This document shows, piece by piece, positions 25,945-34,522 of a DNA stretch of 45,753 bases. The notes beneath the pieces were generated by a model. The model worked only from the letters and a program-made list of their open reading frames with translations. It was not told the origin of the DNA and did no database searches. Within the stretch, counting starts at the first letter, position 1. Each line of letters opens with the position of its first letter. A program made the translations under genes and the position numbers. Source of the stretch: Verrucomicrobiia bacterium (GTDB lineage Bacteria; Verrucomicrobiota; Verrucomicrobiia; Limisphaerales; UBA8199); NCBI GenBank assembly GCA_035946615.1, contig DASYZB010000116.1, positions 80,545-126,297 on the forward strand, given 5' to 3'.

Positions 25945-28278
25945 ATGGACAATCAAATTCTGACACTTCTTGGCCGGCCAGATTACACGCCCCTGACGGC
26001 GGGGGAGTTGGCCAGCCGGCTGGGTATCGTGGCCGGCAAGCGAGCGGAGCTGCAGCGGGCCCTCGCGCGCCTGGAACGCGCGGGGCAGATAGCCCGCATC
26101 AAGAAGGGCGAACGCTATGCCTTGCCGCTCGAAGCCGATCTGGTGCCGGGCCGGATTCGGATGAATCGGCAGGGGGTAGGTTTTCTCCAGCCCGACGACC
26201 CCAAGCTGTCCCCGCTGCGGATTCCACAGGACGCCACCGGCACCGCCATGCACGGGGACCGCGTCCTCGCGCGCCGCGACGCCTTGCCTCGCTTGCCGGG
26301 GCGCGCCGGCCCGCCTGAGGCGACCGGGCGCGTGGTGCGCATCCTCGAGGCCGCCCGAACCCAAATCGTGGGGACGTTGCAACAAGGCCGCCAATTTCTA
26401 TACGTCATTCCGGACGACCCGCGCATCACGCAGGACATCTACGTGCCGCCACCCCGGGATGTGGGACGCCCCGCGCGGCCAGGCGACAAGGTGGTTGTCG
26501 AGCTGCGCGAATGGAAATCGCGCCATACCAATCCCGAAGGGGAAATCATCGAGGCGCTCGGTCCGCCAGACGCCGAGGGTGTGGACATGCTCTCGGTCAT
26601 CCGGCAGTATCAGCTTGCGTTGCATTTCCCCAGGCGTGTCTTGCAGGAGGCGCGTGAGTTTGGCCAGGACGTGGCGGCGGGGGACCTCGCAGGCCGGGCG
26701 GATTGCCGCGAGCACCAGGTTGTGACCATTGACCCGGATGACGCAAAGGATTTCGACGATGCGATCTGCCTGGAGCCCGGCGAGGGTGGCCACTGGAAGC
26801 TCTGGGTCCACATTGCCGACGTCTCGCACTACGTCAAACCGGGGACGGCTCTGGACGAAGAGGCCTCGCGCCGGGGCAACTCGACGTACTTGGTGGACCG
26901 AGTTATCCCGATGCTGCCGGAGGCCCTGAGCAATGAGCTTTGCTCGCTCAAACCCAACGTGGACCGCTTGACTCAATGCGCCGAGTTCCTGCTCACGGCC
27001 GAGGGGCGGGTCTTGAAAACCCGCTTTTACAGCGCTGTCATACGGTCGAAGTGCCGTTACACCTATCGGGACGTTCTGGCCATTCTCGAGAGGCAGCCGC
27101 TGGTTTCGCTCGAACGGATGCTGCACGATGCGAATCGGCTGGCCCAAAGGATTCGGCGCGCCCGCATGCAGGCAGGCTCGCTGGACCTGGATTTCCCCGA
27201 AACAAAAATCCGCCTCGATGAGCGTGGCCGGATTCTGCGCATTGACAAGGTTGAAAACGACATTTCTCACCAGTTGATTGAAGAGTACATGCTCCTGGCC
27301 AACGAAGCAGTCGCGGGCCGGTTGATGTCTTCGGGCAAGCCGGCCATGTACCGCATACACGAACCTCCGGACCCCCGGCGTTTGGAAGAGTTCAGGGAAG
27401 AGGTTTTGAGCCACCATCTCCAGTGCGGCGACCTGACACAGCGCCGTGAAGTCCAGAGCCTGCTGGAGAAGCTGAAATCGTTGTCCATCGGCCAGGCCTT
27501 GAAGGTGCGGTTCCTCAGGTCTTTGATGCGAGCCCGCTATGCGGTGGAACCTTTGGGCCATTATGGGTTGGCCAAGAAAAAGTACACTCATTTTACTTCG
27601 CCCATCCGCCGCTATGCCGATCTGGTTGTCCATCGGTGTTTGCTGGCAGCCTCGGCGCCGGGGGGCGCGGCATTGCACGACCGGCGGCCACAGGCTGCGG
27701 GCTCCACAACGGCAGGCGCCCCCACGGCGCTCTTCGAGGGCGCAGATGGACCGGCGGCAGCCCCCGGCAGTGGGACGCTCCCGCGCGCGGGTCTCGATAT
27801 GAGCTCGCGCGCCCTTCACGAGGTTGCCGATCACATCTCCGAGACCGAGCGCAACTCCGATGACGCCGAACGGGACAGCCGGGATGTAAAGCTGTTCGCC
27901 TTTTTGAGCGCCCAGCTCGAGTCTCCCCACCCTCCGCGTTACTCCGCCCTGGTGACGGATGCGCGCAATTTTGGTTTTTTTGTCGATGTGCCCGGGCTGG
28001 GGATGAGCGGGTTAGTGCCTCTTTCGGGGTTGAGCGACGATTTTTATCAATTTGACGCCAACAGGAGCCACCTGGTTGGCCGGCGCACGCGTCGTGTTTT
28101 TAAGCTCGGCGACAAGGTGGAGGTCCAAGTGGCTAAGGTGGACAAATTCAAACGCCAGGTGGATTTCAAATTGGCGGGAGCGCCCCGGGCGCCGGGAGTT
28201 CCCGGCGAACGCAGAGGCCCCCGTGAACGCAGAGGACCGGGTCCGCGTCAGTCCAGGCAAAGTCGCCGCAGAGGGTGA
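25945..28278 (+). CDS. rnr: Ribonuclease R
   Basis: 777 residues. RNB-family 3'-5' exoribonuclease. Order: an N-terminal winged-helix-like part (residues 1-60), cold-shock domains (GRIRMNRQGVGFLQPDD and a second near 140-200), an RNB catalytic domain with DPDDAKDFDDA (263-273) holding the metal-binding Asp residues, the HFTSPIRRYADLVVHR motif (549-564), an S1 domain (about 665-750) and a basic Arg/Gly/Pro-rich tail, as in RNase R rather than RNase II. An extra stretch rich in Ala, Gly and Pro (570-620) sits between RNB and the following helix ALHEVADHISETER and is absent from standard members. Monocistronic; repeats follow. Confidence 0.93.
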   Translation: MDNQILTLLGRPDYTPLTAGELASRLGIVAGKRAELQRALARLERAGQIARIKKGERYALPLEADLVPGRIRMNRQGVGFLQPDDPKLSPLRIPQDATGTAMHGDRVLARRDALPRLPGRAGPPEATGRVVRILEAARTQIVGTLQQGRQFLYVIPDDPRITQDIYVPPPRDVGRPARPGDKVVVELREWKSRHTNPEGEIIEALGPPDAEGVDMLSVIRQYQLALHFPRRVLQEAREFGQDVAAGDLAGRADCREHQVVTIDPDDAKDFDDAICLEPGEGGHWKLWVHIADVSHYVKPGTALDEEASRRGNSTYLVDRVIPMLPEALSNELCSLKPNVDRLTQCAEFLLTAEGRVLKTRFYSAVIRSKCRYTYRDVLAILERQPLVSLERMLHDANRLAQRIRRARMQAGSLDLDFPETKIRLDERGRILRIDKVENDISHQLIEEYMLLANEAVAGRLMSSGKPAMYRIHEPPDPRRLEEFREEVLSHHLQCGDLTQRREVQSLLEKLKSLSIGQALKVRFLRSLMRARYAVEPLGHYGLAKKKYTHFTSPIRRYADLVVHRCLLAASAPGGAALHDRRPQAAGSTTAGAPTALFEGADGPAAAPGSGTLPRAGLDMSSRALHEVADHISETERNSDDAERDSRDVKLFAFLSAQLESPHPPRYSALVTDARNFGFFVDVPGLGMSGLVPLSGLSDDFYQFDANRSHLVGRRTRRVFKLGDKVEVQVAKVDKFKRQVDFKLAGAPRAPGVPGERRGPRERRGPGPRQSRQSRRRG

Positions 28279-28324
28279 AGCGCCGGGGGCCAGGAGGCGC
28301 GCGCTCCCCTCCCTCTCTCTCGTT

Positions 28325-28508
28325 CCCGGGGAGGAGAGGGCCGGGGAGAGGAGGCCCCGCTCGCTGCACCCGACAATGAAAGTCTTAAGCGTCACCAGCG
28401 AACAGGCCCCTCTCCCTGACCCTCTCCCCGCAAGCGGGGAGAGGGGAATGCTCGGCAACTCACGATTGCAGCGCATCAGCGCTTTCCCTCGCTTTCCCTT
28501 CGCACTTT
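28325..28508. repeat. 184-bp intergenic repeat, copy 1
   Basis: Begins CCCGGGGAGGAGAGGGCC and runs through CCCGACAATGAAAGTCTTAA, a perfect 12-bp-arm palindrome (CCCTCTCCCCGC-AA-GCGGGGAGAGGG), and GCAACTCACGATTGCAGCGC to TTCGCACTTT. The same text recurs at 29944-30193. It fills most of the 326-bp gap after rnr. I see no gene in it. Confidence 0.8.
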
Positions 28509-28604
28509 GTCTTTCCGCCATTGACTTTCCCTCCCTAGGACGATACTTGTTTTCAGACTGGCTTATGACTCTGCTCCGGCAAATTCCTGCGCCCGGTGGG
28601 GTTG

Positions 28605-29150
28605 TTAAGCTGCTCGCCATCGTCTTTGAATTTCATCCTGGAACCTTTTTGCGTCTTCATTTGATGGGAAGCAGCGCACGGGCACATAATGCACAATACT
28701 GTCTGTCACAAAAATGAAAAGAAACCTGCGCGAGCGGCTGATCTTGTGAAAACCTGACCATCGGTGCATCGACTCATTGACATCGGTTCTCTCAGCCAAG
28801 CCCTCATTGCGAATTTCCAGCTCATGAACACCGAGGACTCCTCGGTTTTTGTTGAGAAACATCCACAACACCTGGATCAGGGCTTGCAACACAGCCATGA
28901 AAGCCAACAGCAAGCCACAGAAGAATATGACATAAAACAGCTTAAACCCCGCTGAGCGTGACGATATCCCAGGATCGCGCAGGTGGAGTAGTGGAATCCC
29001 GAGGCTGAAAACAAGCGTGAGGCCAAGGAGAAAACGATTGTGAGCAACCACCCACAAACGACACTGGATCAGGTCCCATCGGTTTAGTGAAAACCGAACC
29101 GACGGCCGTTCAACGTGGCTTGGGATGGGAGGGATGGCGGGTGGGTTCAC
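28605..29150 (-). CDS. YcxB-like membrane protein
   Basis: 181 residues. Two membrane segments (FLLGLTLVFSLGIPLLHL and FKLFYVIFFCGLLLAFMAVL) are followed by a cytoplasmic domain with HELEIRNEGLAERTDVNES, MHRWSGFHKI and DSIVHYVPVRCFPSNEDAKR. This arrangement fits the YcxB-like C-terminal domain family, small membrane proteins of unknown function, where the Trp in the RWS motif and the Pro-x-R-x-F motif are typical. It stands alone between repeats, with a second membrane-protein gene 91 bp upstream on the same strand. Confidence 0.7.
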   Translation of the reverse strand: MNPPAIPPIPSHVERPSVRFSLNRWDLIQCRLWVVAHNRFLLGLTLVFSLGIPLLHLRDPGISSRSAGFKLFYVIFFCGLLLAFMAVLQALIQVLWMFLNKNRGVLGVHELEIRNEGLAERTDVNESMHRWSGFHKISRSRRFLFIFVTDSIVHYVPVRCFPSNEDAKRFQDEIQRRWRAA

Positions 29151-29241
29151 GGTTGCCTAGCGATTGCGGCCAACGAACCGGCGCAACTTGGATTCAGCAT
29201 GGCATTCAGACCTCATCGCCGGGTTCGTTGCGGCGGGATGG

Positions 29242-29634
29242 TTACGCTGTGCGGCCACAGGGTGTGAACCTCCAAACAACAAATAAGCTATAGCCCGCGA
29301 AGAGAAGGCCAAAGAGGCCAGCGAGCTCAAAGGCCATCGCGAACCCGGCCATCGTTACGAAGGCAAGACAATAGAGCAGCAGCAAAACAGCCGCAACTCG
29401 TGTGCAAAGGGCTGCCCAGCGCCTCAACCGAATAAGCCCAAAGCCCAGCACCGCGCCAGCGATCAGGAATCCCTCAGCAAGGAATTGAGACACCCAAAAG
29501 CCTGCACCATTAAAGCCGCTTCCAAGACCATACTTGTGGTCTGCAGCCATCAACCAAAGTTGGGGCGCAAAAACCGCCGCTCCCGCGAGCGACAGGATAA
29601 GCCAAATCACTCCGATGATTCTAAAATGCAACAT
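29242..29634 (-). CDS. Hypothetical four-helix membrane protein
   Basis: 130 residues from ATG 29634 (TTG 29643 is also possible). Four hydrophobic segments are visible: IIGVIWLILSLAGAAVFA, FLIAGAVLGFGLI, WAALCTRVAAVLLLLYCLAF and LAGLFGLLFAGYSLFVVW. The loop between segments 1 and 2 holds Gly-Leu-Gly-Ser-Gly-Phe-Asn. I do not recognise a characterised family. Same direction as the YcxB-like gene downstream; a link is not proven. Confidence 0.6.
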   Translation of the reverse strand: MLHFRIIGVIWLILSLAGAAVFAPQLWLMAADHKYGLGSGFNGAGFWVSQFLAEGFLIAGAVLGFGLIRLRRWAALCTRVAAVLLLLYCLAFVTMAGFAMAFELAGLFGLLFAGYSLFVVWRFTPCGRTA

Positions 29635-29846
29635 TTGCTTCAAGGAGCGTAACTGTGATTCTGCGACACGGGTTCGTTTATTGCAAGCCGAAACATGCGC
29701 CTTGTATGCCTTGTCTTTCCCGCCGCCGTTGCGTTCTTTTTCAAGGAGGTGCTCGGCAAACCTCTCGGCAACGCGGACGCTCTGCGCGCCAAGCGTGGTT
29801 GCTCCTCGCCTCCCCCTGCCAAAACCCTCGTCGTTCGGCGTTCAAG

Positions 29847-29873
29847 GTTCAATGTTCGATGTTCGATGTTCAA
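29847..29873. repeat. Short tandem repeat of ATGTTCG units
   Basis: GTTCAATGTTCGATGTTCGA followed by TGTTCAA: about three copies of an 8-bp unit. The same unit recurs at 30265-30293. Confidence 0.6.
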
Positions 29874-29943
29874 GCGGGAGTAGGTGTCAACCCATAACAA
29901 TGTGCGCACCCAGCCGCCATGCCACACGCGCCCGTCCGCCCCC

Positions 29944-30193
29944 CCCGGGGAGGAGAGGGCCGGGGAGAGGAGGCCCCGCTCGCTGCACCCGACAATGAAA
30001 GTCTTAAGCGTCACCAGCGAACAGGCCCCTCTCCCTGACCCTCTCCCCGCAAGCGGGGAGAGGGGAATGCACCGCGCCGGGCGCGCTGGATTTCTTCGCA
30101 CTGACCCTCTCCCCGCAAGCGGGGAGAGGGGAATGCTCGGCAACTCACGATTGCAGCGCATCAGCGCTTTCCCTCGCTTTCCCTTCGCACTTT
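29944..30193. repeat. 250-bp intergenic repeat, copy 2, with internal expansion
   Basis: Matches 28325-28508 nearly base for base, but carries 66 extra bases (about 30070-30135) that duplicate the palindrome CCCTCTCCCCGC-AA-GCGGGGAGAGGG and its GGAATGC flank. The 724-bp gap 29644-30367 contains only this element and the smaller repeats listed beside it. Confidence 0.8.
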
Positions 30194-30204
30194 TATTCTC
30201 CCCT

Positions 30205-30264
30205 TCTCCCTCTCCCCCTTCGTAAGGAGAGAAGGTTGGGGAGAGGGGTCCCTCTGTGTAGTCC
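30205..30264. repeat. Dispersed GC-rich intergenic repeat (copy 2), ends in GTAGTCCA
   Basis: TTCTCCCTCTCCCCCTTCG ... GGGGAGAGGGGTCCCTCTGT and GTAGTCCA. Related in block order to 11571-11634. The CTCTCCCC and GGGGAGAG arms can pair around AAGGAGAGAAGG. Confidence 0.5.
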
Positions 30265-30293
30265 ACAATGTTCGATGTTCGATGTTCAATGTC
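30265..30293. repeat. Short tandem repeat of ATGTTCG units
   Basis: CAATGTTCGATGTTCGATGT followed by TCAATGTCC. Same 8-bp unit as at 29847-29873. Confidence 0.6.
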
Positions 30294-30367
30294 CCTTGCG
30301 CGCGCGCTGCTGAATGCGCTATACCCCCCCTGATTGAAGGCCCTTTTTTGCGTTCGGTTTTAATCCT

Positions 30368-31723
30368 ATGCCCATCCACCTCGACCTCCAACGAACCCCC
30401 CGCTCCCTCCTGCCCAAACTCCACCGGCTCTTCGCGCTCTCCGCCGATAAAATCCTCGCCCTGGACAAAGCCTGGAACCCTGCCCGCGGCGCGCCGGTCT
30501 TCACCAGAAACGGCAAATACGCCTCGCGCGGCTGGACCGAGTGGACGCAGGGCTTCCAGGCCGGCTCGCCCCTGTTGCAGTTCGACGCGACCGCCGAAGC
30601 CCGTTTCCTGGAACTGGGCCGCTCGCAAACCCTGCGCCGAATGGCGCCGCACCTGACCCATTTCGGCGCGCACGACCACGGCTTCAACATCATCTCGACC
30701 TACGGCAACCTCTGGCGGCTCATGCGCGAAGGCAAAATCCCCTTCAACCAGCACGAACTCAACTTCTACGAACTGGCCCTCAAAATCTCGGGCGCGGTCC
30801 AGGCCGCCCGCTGGACCCGCACCGCCGATGGGGCAGGCTTTATCTACTCCTTTAACGGCCCGCATTCCTTGTTCGTCGATTCCATCCGCTCGTTGCGCTC
30901 GCTGGCCCTGGCCCATTGCCTCGGCCACTTCCTGCTGGCCGAACACGACCAGCGCGTCTCCCTCCTGGACCGCCTCGCCTCCCACGCGCTGCTCATCACC
31001 CGCTACAATATCTACTACGGCCAGGGCCGCGACATCTACGATGTGCCCGGGCGCGTCGCCCACGAGTCCCTCTTCAACACCATCGACGGCTCCTATCGGT
31101 GCCCCGGCGCGCAGCAGGGCTTTTCGCCGTTCAGCACCTGGACCCGGGGCCTGGCCTGGGCGCTGCTGGGCTGCGCTGAACTGCTGGAATTCCTCGCCGC
31201 GCGCAAACCGCGCGCCGTGGCCGGCCTCAAAGCCGCCCTGGTCCGCGCCGGGCGCGTGACCGCCGATTTCTATATCGCAGGGTCGTTCGCCGACGGTCTC
31301 CCGCCCTGGGACACCGCGGCGCCCAACCTCGACCGGCTCGACCTGTCCAAACCCGCCGACCCGTTCAACGCGTGGGAGCCCGTCGATTCCTCCGCCGCCG
31401 CCATCGCCGCGCAGGGCCTGTTCCGCCTGGCCCATTACCTGGACCCCTCCGGCAAAACCCCCGACGCCGCCCGCTACCGCTCCGCCGCGCTCACCGCCGC
31501 CAACACCCTCTTCGACGAGCCGTATCTCTCGACCAGCCCGCGCCACCAGGGCCTGGTGCTGCATTCGGTCTATCATCGGCCCAATGGCTGGGATACCATC
31601 GCCCGGGGCCAGAAGATACCCAATGGGGAAAGCTCGATGTGGGGCGATTATCACGCGCGCGAATTGGGGCTGCTGCTCCTGCGCGAGGCAAACAGCGAAA
31701 AATACCTCGCCTTCTTCGCCTGA
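30368..31723 (+). CDS. Glycoside hydrolase family 88-like (unsaturated glucuronyl hydrolase type)
   Basis: 451 residues, predicted (alpha/alpha)6 barrel. Motifs matching GH88 in order: a HDHGFNIISTYGNLWRLM region with the first catalytic-type Asp, PGRVAHESLFNTIDGSYRCP, FSTWTRGLAWALLGCAELL (the Thr-Trp-x-Arg-Gly-x-Ala-Trp signature), VDSSAAAIAAQGLFRLAHYL, and the end motif GESSMWGDYHARELGLLLL. GH88 enzymes remove unsaturated uronic acids from oligosaccharides made by polysaccharide lyases. No signal peptide is evident, so it is probably cytoplasmic. Codons end strikingly often in C, unlike the neighbouring genes. No lyase or transporter lies beside it. Confidence 0.75.
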   Translation: MPIHLDLQRTPRSLLPKLHRLFALSADKILALDKAWNPARGAPVFTRNGKYASRGWTEWTQGFQAGSPLLQFDATAEARFLELGRSQTLRRMAPHLTHFGAHDHGFNIISTYGNLWRLMREGKIPFNQHELNFYELALKISGAVQAARWTRTADGAGFIYSFNGPHSLFVDSIRSLRSLALAHCLGHFLLAEHDQRVSLLDRLASHALLITRYNIYYGQGRDIYDVPGRVAHESLFNTIDGSYRCPGAQQGFSPFSTWTRGLAWALLGCAELLEFLAARKPRAVAGLKAALVRAGRVTADFYIAGSFADGLPPWDTAAPNLDRLDLSKPADPFNAWEPVDSSAAAIAAQGLFRLAHYLDPSGKTPDAARYRSAALTAANTLFDEPYLSTSPRHQGLVLHSVYHRPNGWDTIARGQKIPNGESSMWGDYHARELGLLLLREANSEKYLAFFA

Positions 31724-32202
31724 CGTTGAAAGCCCGCCCTTGAACTCCGGCCATCTGCCATCCGCTATTTGCTATCGAGGTCCCCTGAAATTTCAAATCT
31801 CAAATTTGCAATTCTGTTTCCAACACCACCCCGTCGGGCACTTCTCTCCTCGCAGGCCATTAAGCCAGATTAAGCCAGATTGAACCAAAGCCAAACCAAG
31901 CTAAAAACCGCAGCCAACCAGCAAATCCCGAAGGGATTCTCGGGCGCACCTCCGTGCTCAGAAGGGATTCTTCGGGCGACCGCTCCGTCCTCACAAGATC
32001 CGCAGCGACTACCGGTGCGCGTGAGGTTAAGCTAGCGCCTAAACCTCCTCCTCCCCTTCACACAAAAGCCACCACACATAGCTTGACTTCTCCATACCCT
32101 TCCCCTATCACCTCCCAACGCTGGTATGGGTCAAAAAGAAAGCGCCAGCAGCAAATGCGCCATCAAACCACACCGGCTCGTTAGCTCCCAAAGCGGCCAG
32201 CT
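31724..32202. other. Repeat-rich intergenic space before the polysaccharide cluster
   Basis: 479 bp without a convincing gene. Contents: TTAAGCCAGA twice in tandem (31860-31879) and an imperfect direct repeat built on GAAGGGATTCTCGGGCG and GAAGGGATTCTTCGGGCG (about 31930-31980). Any promoter for the cluster should lie near its right end, but no clear -35/-10 pair stands out. Confidence 0.4.
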
Positions 32203-33621
32203 TTGCAGACCGCCCTGGGTGAACCCCGATTCAACTCGTTGGCTCGGCCGGAACAATTCATTGCCAGCAACCGGTTCTCTGGATTTCCCGGAGTTAACCA
32301 CGGGCGGCAGCTTGCGCGGCGCTCTTGGGCCTTGCTAACTCCGGGCGGCCTGGTCTCAAAGGGCAAATTCACGTTCCTGGCGAAATTCGGGGCGACTCAA
32401 GCCTTGGTCCAACTCCTCACCGCCTCGAGCGGCCTGCTCATCCTGCGGTTTCTCACAAAATCCGAATTCGCCGCCTATGCCATCACGGCCAGCCTGCTGA
32501 CCCCGCTCACTTTGATTAGCGATTCGGGTATCGCCTCGGGTCTCTACTCGATTGGCGGCCGGATTTGGGAAAAGCCGGGCGAGATGGGGGTCCTTTTCAC
32601 GATGGCCTTTGGCCTCAGGCGCAGGCTGCTGCTGTTGGCCAGTCCTGTCATTCTCATTGCCGGAGCGGTGATGCTGCGCAGGGAGCGCGTTTCGCAGGCG
32701 CAAACTTTGGGACTGCTGGCCGGAATTTGGCTCTGCAGTTGGAGCGCGGCAAGCATTGCTACCAGGGGCGTGGTGCTGAGGATTTGCAGAAGATACTTCC
32801 AAGTGCAGGCTGTGGAACTCGCTGGGGCCTTGGCGCGGCTGGCCCTGATTGGGGTCCTGAGTTTCATATACCTCGATTCGCTGCTGGCTGTGGCCGCCAC
32901 TGCGGCCGCATCTATCCTGCAAGCGGTGCTGTTGAAATCGACCGCAGCCCGCTCGATAGCTCACCGCACTTCAGTCAATCCGCGTTATCGGGCGGAAATG
33001 CTGGGGTTGGTGAAAAAACAATTCTTTCCCGTTCTGTTTTTTGCTTTTCAAGGGCAGATCACAATCTGGTTGATTGGAGTGTTGGGCAGCAGCGACGGCA
33101 TTGCAGAAGTTGGCGCCCTGACGCGGTTGGCCGCCCTGTTCTCATTCTTTAGCGTTATGGCAAATTCTCTTCTCGCGCCAAAGCTCGCTCGCTGCCGCTC
33201 TCTTCGCGAGTTGGGCCAACTCTTCGGCTTCGCCGCTGCGGCCTACTGTTTATTTGGCGCAGCGCTGGTTTTAGGAAGCCTTGTCTGCTCCGAAGCAATT
33301 CTATGGCTTCTGGGCGGAAAGTACTCGTCGCTTGGAAAGGAACTGGTTTTGGTTGTGGCCAACTCCGTGTTGGGCGGCCTTACGGGCCTGGTCTATCTGC
33401 TGGCAGCCACCAGGGCCTGGATTTGGCAAACCTGGCTGACCCCCGTCCTTACCTCGGCTGTGCAAGTTTTGTTGGTGTCCGTGTTGGACCTGGCCCAAGT
33501 CCGGCAGGTGCTGTGGTTTGGGTTATTGAGCGGCATCCCGGGTCTGATGTGCAGCATTTACATGGTCGCCCGGGGCTTCATCACCAGCAAAGTGGCCGGC
33601 CATTTGATTACCGCAATTTGA
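32203..33621 (+). CDS. Polysaccharide flippase-like membrane protein (Wzx/MATE type)
   Basis: 472 residues if TTG 32203 is used; the first ~50 residues are not membrane-like, so TTG 32332, just before GGLVSKGKFTFLAKFGATQA, may be the real start. About twelve hydrophobic segments are spread evenly, for example ALVQLLTASSGLLILRFLTK (first helix and the Phe-Leu-Thr-Lys loop), and LVLVVANSVLGGLTGLVYLL near the end. This pattern fits the oligosaccharidyl-lipid flippase superfamily that moves undecaprenyl-linked glycan units to the periplasmic side. First gene of the nine-gene cluster; the methyltransferase gene begins 4 bp after its stop. Confidence 0.75.
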   Translation: MQTALGEPRFNSLARPEQFIASNRFSGFPGVNHGRQLARRSWALLTPGGLVSKGKFTFLAKFGATQALVQLLTASSGLLILRFLTKSEFAAYAITASLLTPLTLISDSGIASGLYSIGGRIWEKPGEMGVLFTMAFGLRRRLLLLASPVILIAGAVMLRRERVSQAQTLGLLAGIWLCSWSAASIATRGVVLRICRRYFQVQAVELAGALARLALIGVLSFIYLDSLLAVAATAAASILQAVLLKSTAARSIAHRTSVNPRYRAEMLGLVKKQFFPVLFFAFQGQITIWLIGVLGSSDGIAEVGALTRLAALFSFFSVMANSLLAPKLARCRSLRELGQLFGFAAAAYCLFGAALVLGSLVCSEAILWLLGGKYSSLGKELVLVVANSVLGGLTGLVYLLAATRAWIWQTWLTPVLTSAVQVLLVSVLDLAQVRQVLWFGLLSGIPGLMCSIYMVARGFITSKVAGHLITAI

Positions 33622-33625
33622 GCGC

Positions 33626-34522
33626 ATGCTCGATTTATTTGGAAACCTCCTCCGCCTCACTCCGGCGTTTCGCGGGAAATGGAGGCTCGTCCGGCTTTGG
33701 GAGAAAACCTTGAACACTCCTGCGCAACGGCTGGCGCGACTCCCTGGTGGTGGACGACTCTTGGTGAACCTCTCGGTTCCATTCGAACGAATGATTTGGC
33801 TCGAACAGGAGGAATGGTCTGGCCTGATGCTTCTGCGAAAGATTCTGCAGCCCGGCGATACCTTCGTTGATGTCGGCGCGAATCTCGGCACCTGGACCAT
33901 AACGGCCGCAACTGCAATGAAAGGCTCGGGCCAAGTGCTCGCCATCGAGCCCAACCCACCAATAGCACGGCGGCTTCAACAAAACGTGAAGCTCAACGGC
34001 GTCGAGGGACACACCGCTGTCCTGACGGCTGCCCTGTCAAACGCCAGCGGACAGGTCTGGCTGGACCCGAAATGCGAACACAATCTTTCAACCATCACAG
34101 CCAAGCCTGGCCGCGCCTGTATTCAAGTGCCAGCTTATCGTCTCAGCGACGCGCTCGAGGCTTGCGGCATTCGCGGCACACCAACCGGCATCAAGGTCGA
34201 TGCGGAGGGCCACGAACCCGCCATCATCGACGGTTTAGAAAAGGAACTGACAACGGCCTGGCCATGGCTGATCATCGAGTTCAACACCGCATTTCTCAGT
34301 TCAAATCGATTAGGGGCTTGGGAGGTTTATAGCCGCCTCACGGCCCTGGATTACCAGGCATTCGCTTTTACCTCTGATCGGTTGGACCCCCTCGGCCCGC
34401 ATTGGCAACTCGATGGCTATGCCAATCTGCTGTTCGCCAGGCAATCAACCCACCTTCAACAATTTCACAGGTTCATGAAAATCCAGACGACCCGAACATG
34501 CCAGAACCGCTGTTATCCATAG
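33626..34522 (+). CDS. FkbM family methyltransferase
   Basis: 298 residues from ATG 33626. SAM-binding motif I is FVDVGANLGTWTITAA, the acidic motif II AIEPNPPIARRL, and the FkbM mark IKVDAEGHEPAIIDGLE is clear, followed by WLIIEFNTAFL. FkbM-type enzymes O-methylate hydroxyls; in polysaccharide clusters they are taken to methylate a sugar. The C-terminus (after GYANLLFAR) overlaps the next gene by 25 bp. Its presence in the cluster suggests the polymer carries an O-methyl sugar (inference). Confidence 0.88.
   Translation: MLDLFGNLLRLTPAFRGKWRLVRLWEKTLNTPAQRLARLPGGGRLLVNLSVPFERMIWLEQEEWSGLMLLRKILQPGDTFVDVGANLGTWTITAATAMKGSGQVLAIEPNPPIARRLQQNVKLNGVEGHTAVLTAALSNASGQVWLDPKCEHNLSTITAKPGRACIQVPAYRLSDALEACGIRGTPTGIKVDAEGHEPAIIDGLEKELTTAWPWLIIEFNTAFLSSNRLGAWEVYSRLTALDYQAFAFTSDRLDPLGPHWQLDGYANLLFARQSTHLQQFHRFMKIQTTRTCQNRCYP

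Noticed and set aside
26398-27930. 510-codon open frame on the minus strand
   Set aside because: Lies fully antisense to the clear RNase R gene; long antisense frames are expected in GC-rich coding DNA and no domain is visible.
30161-31654. 497-codon open frame on the minus strand
   Set aside because: Antisense to the GH88-like gene; Gly/Gln/Glu-rich composition without motifs.
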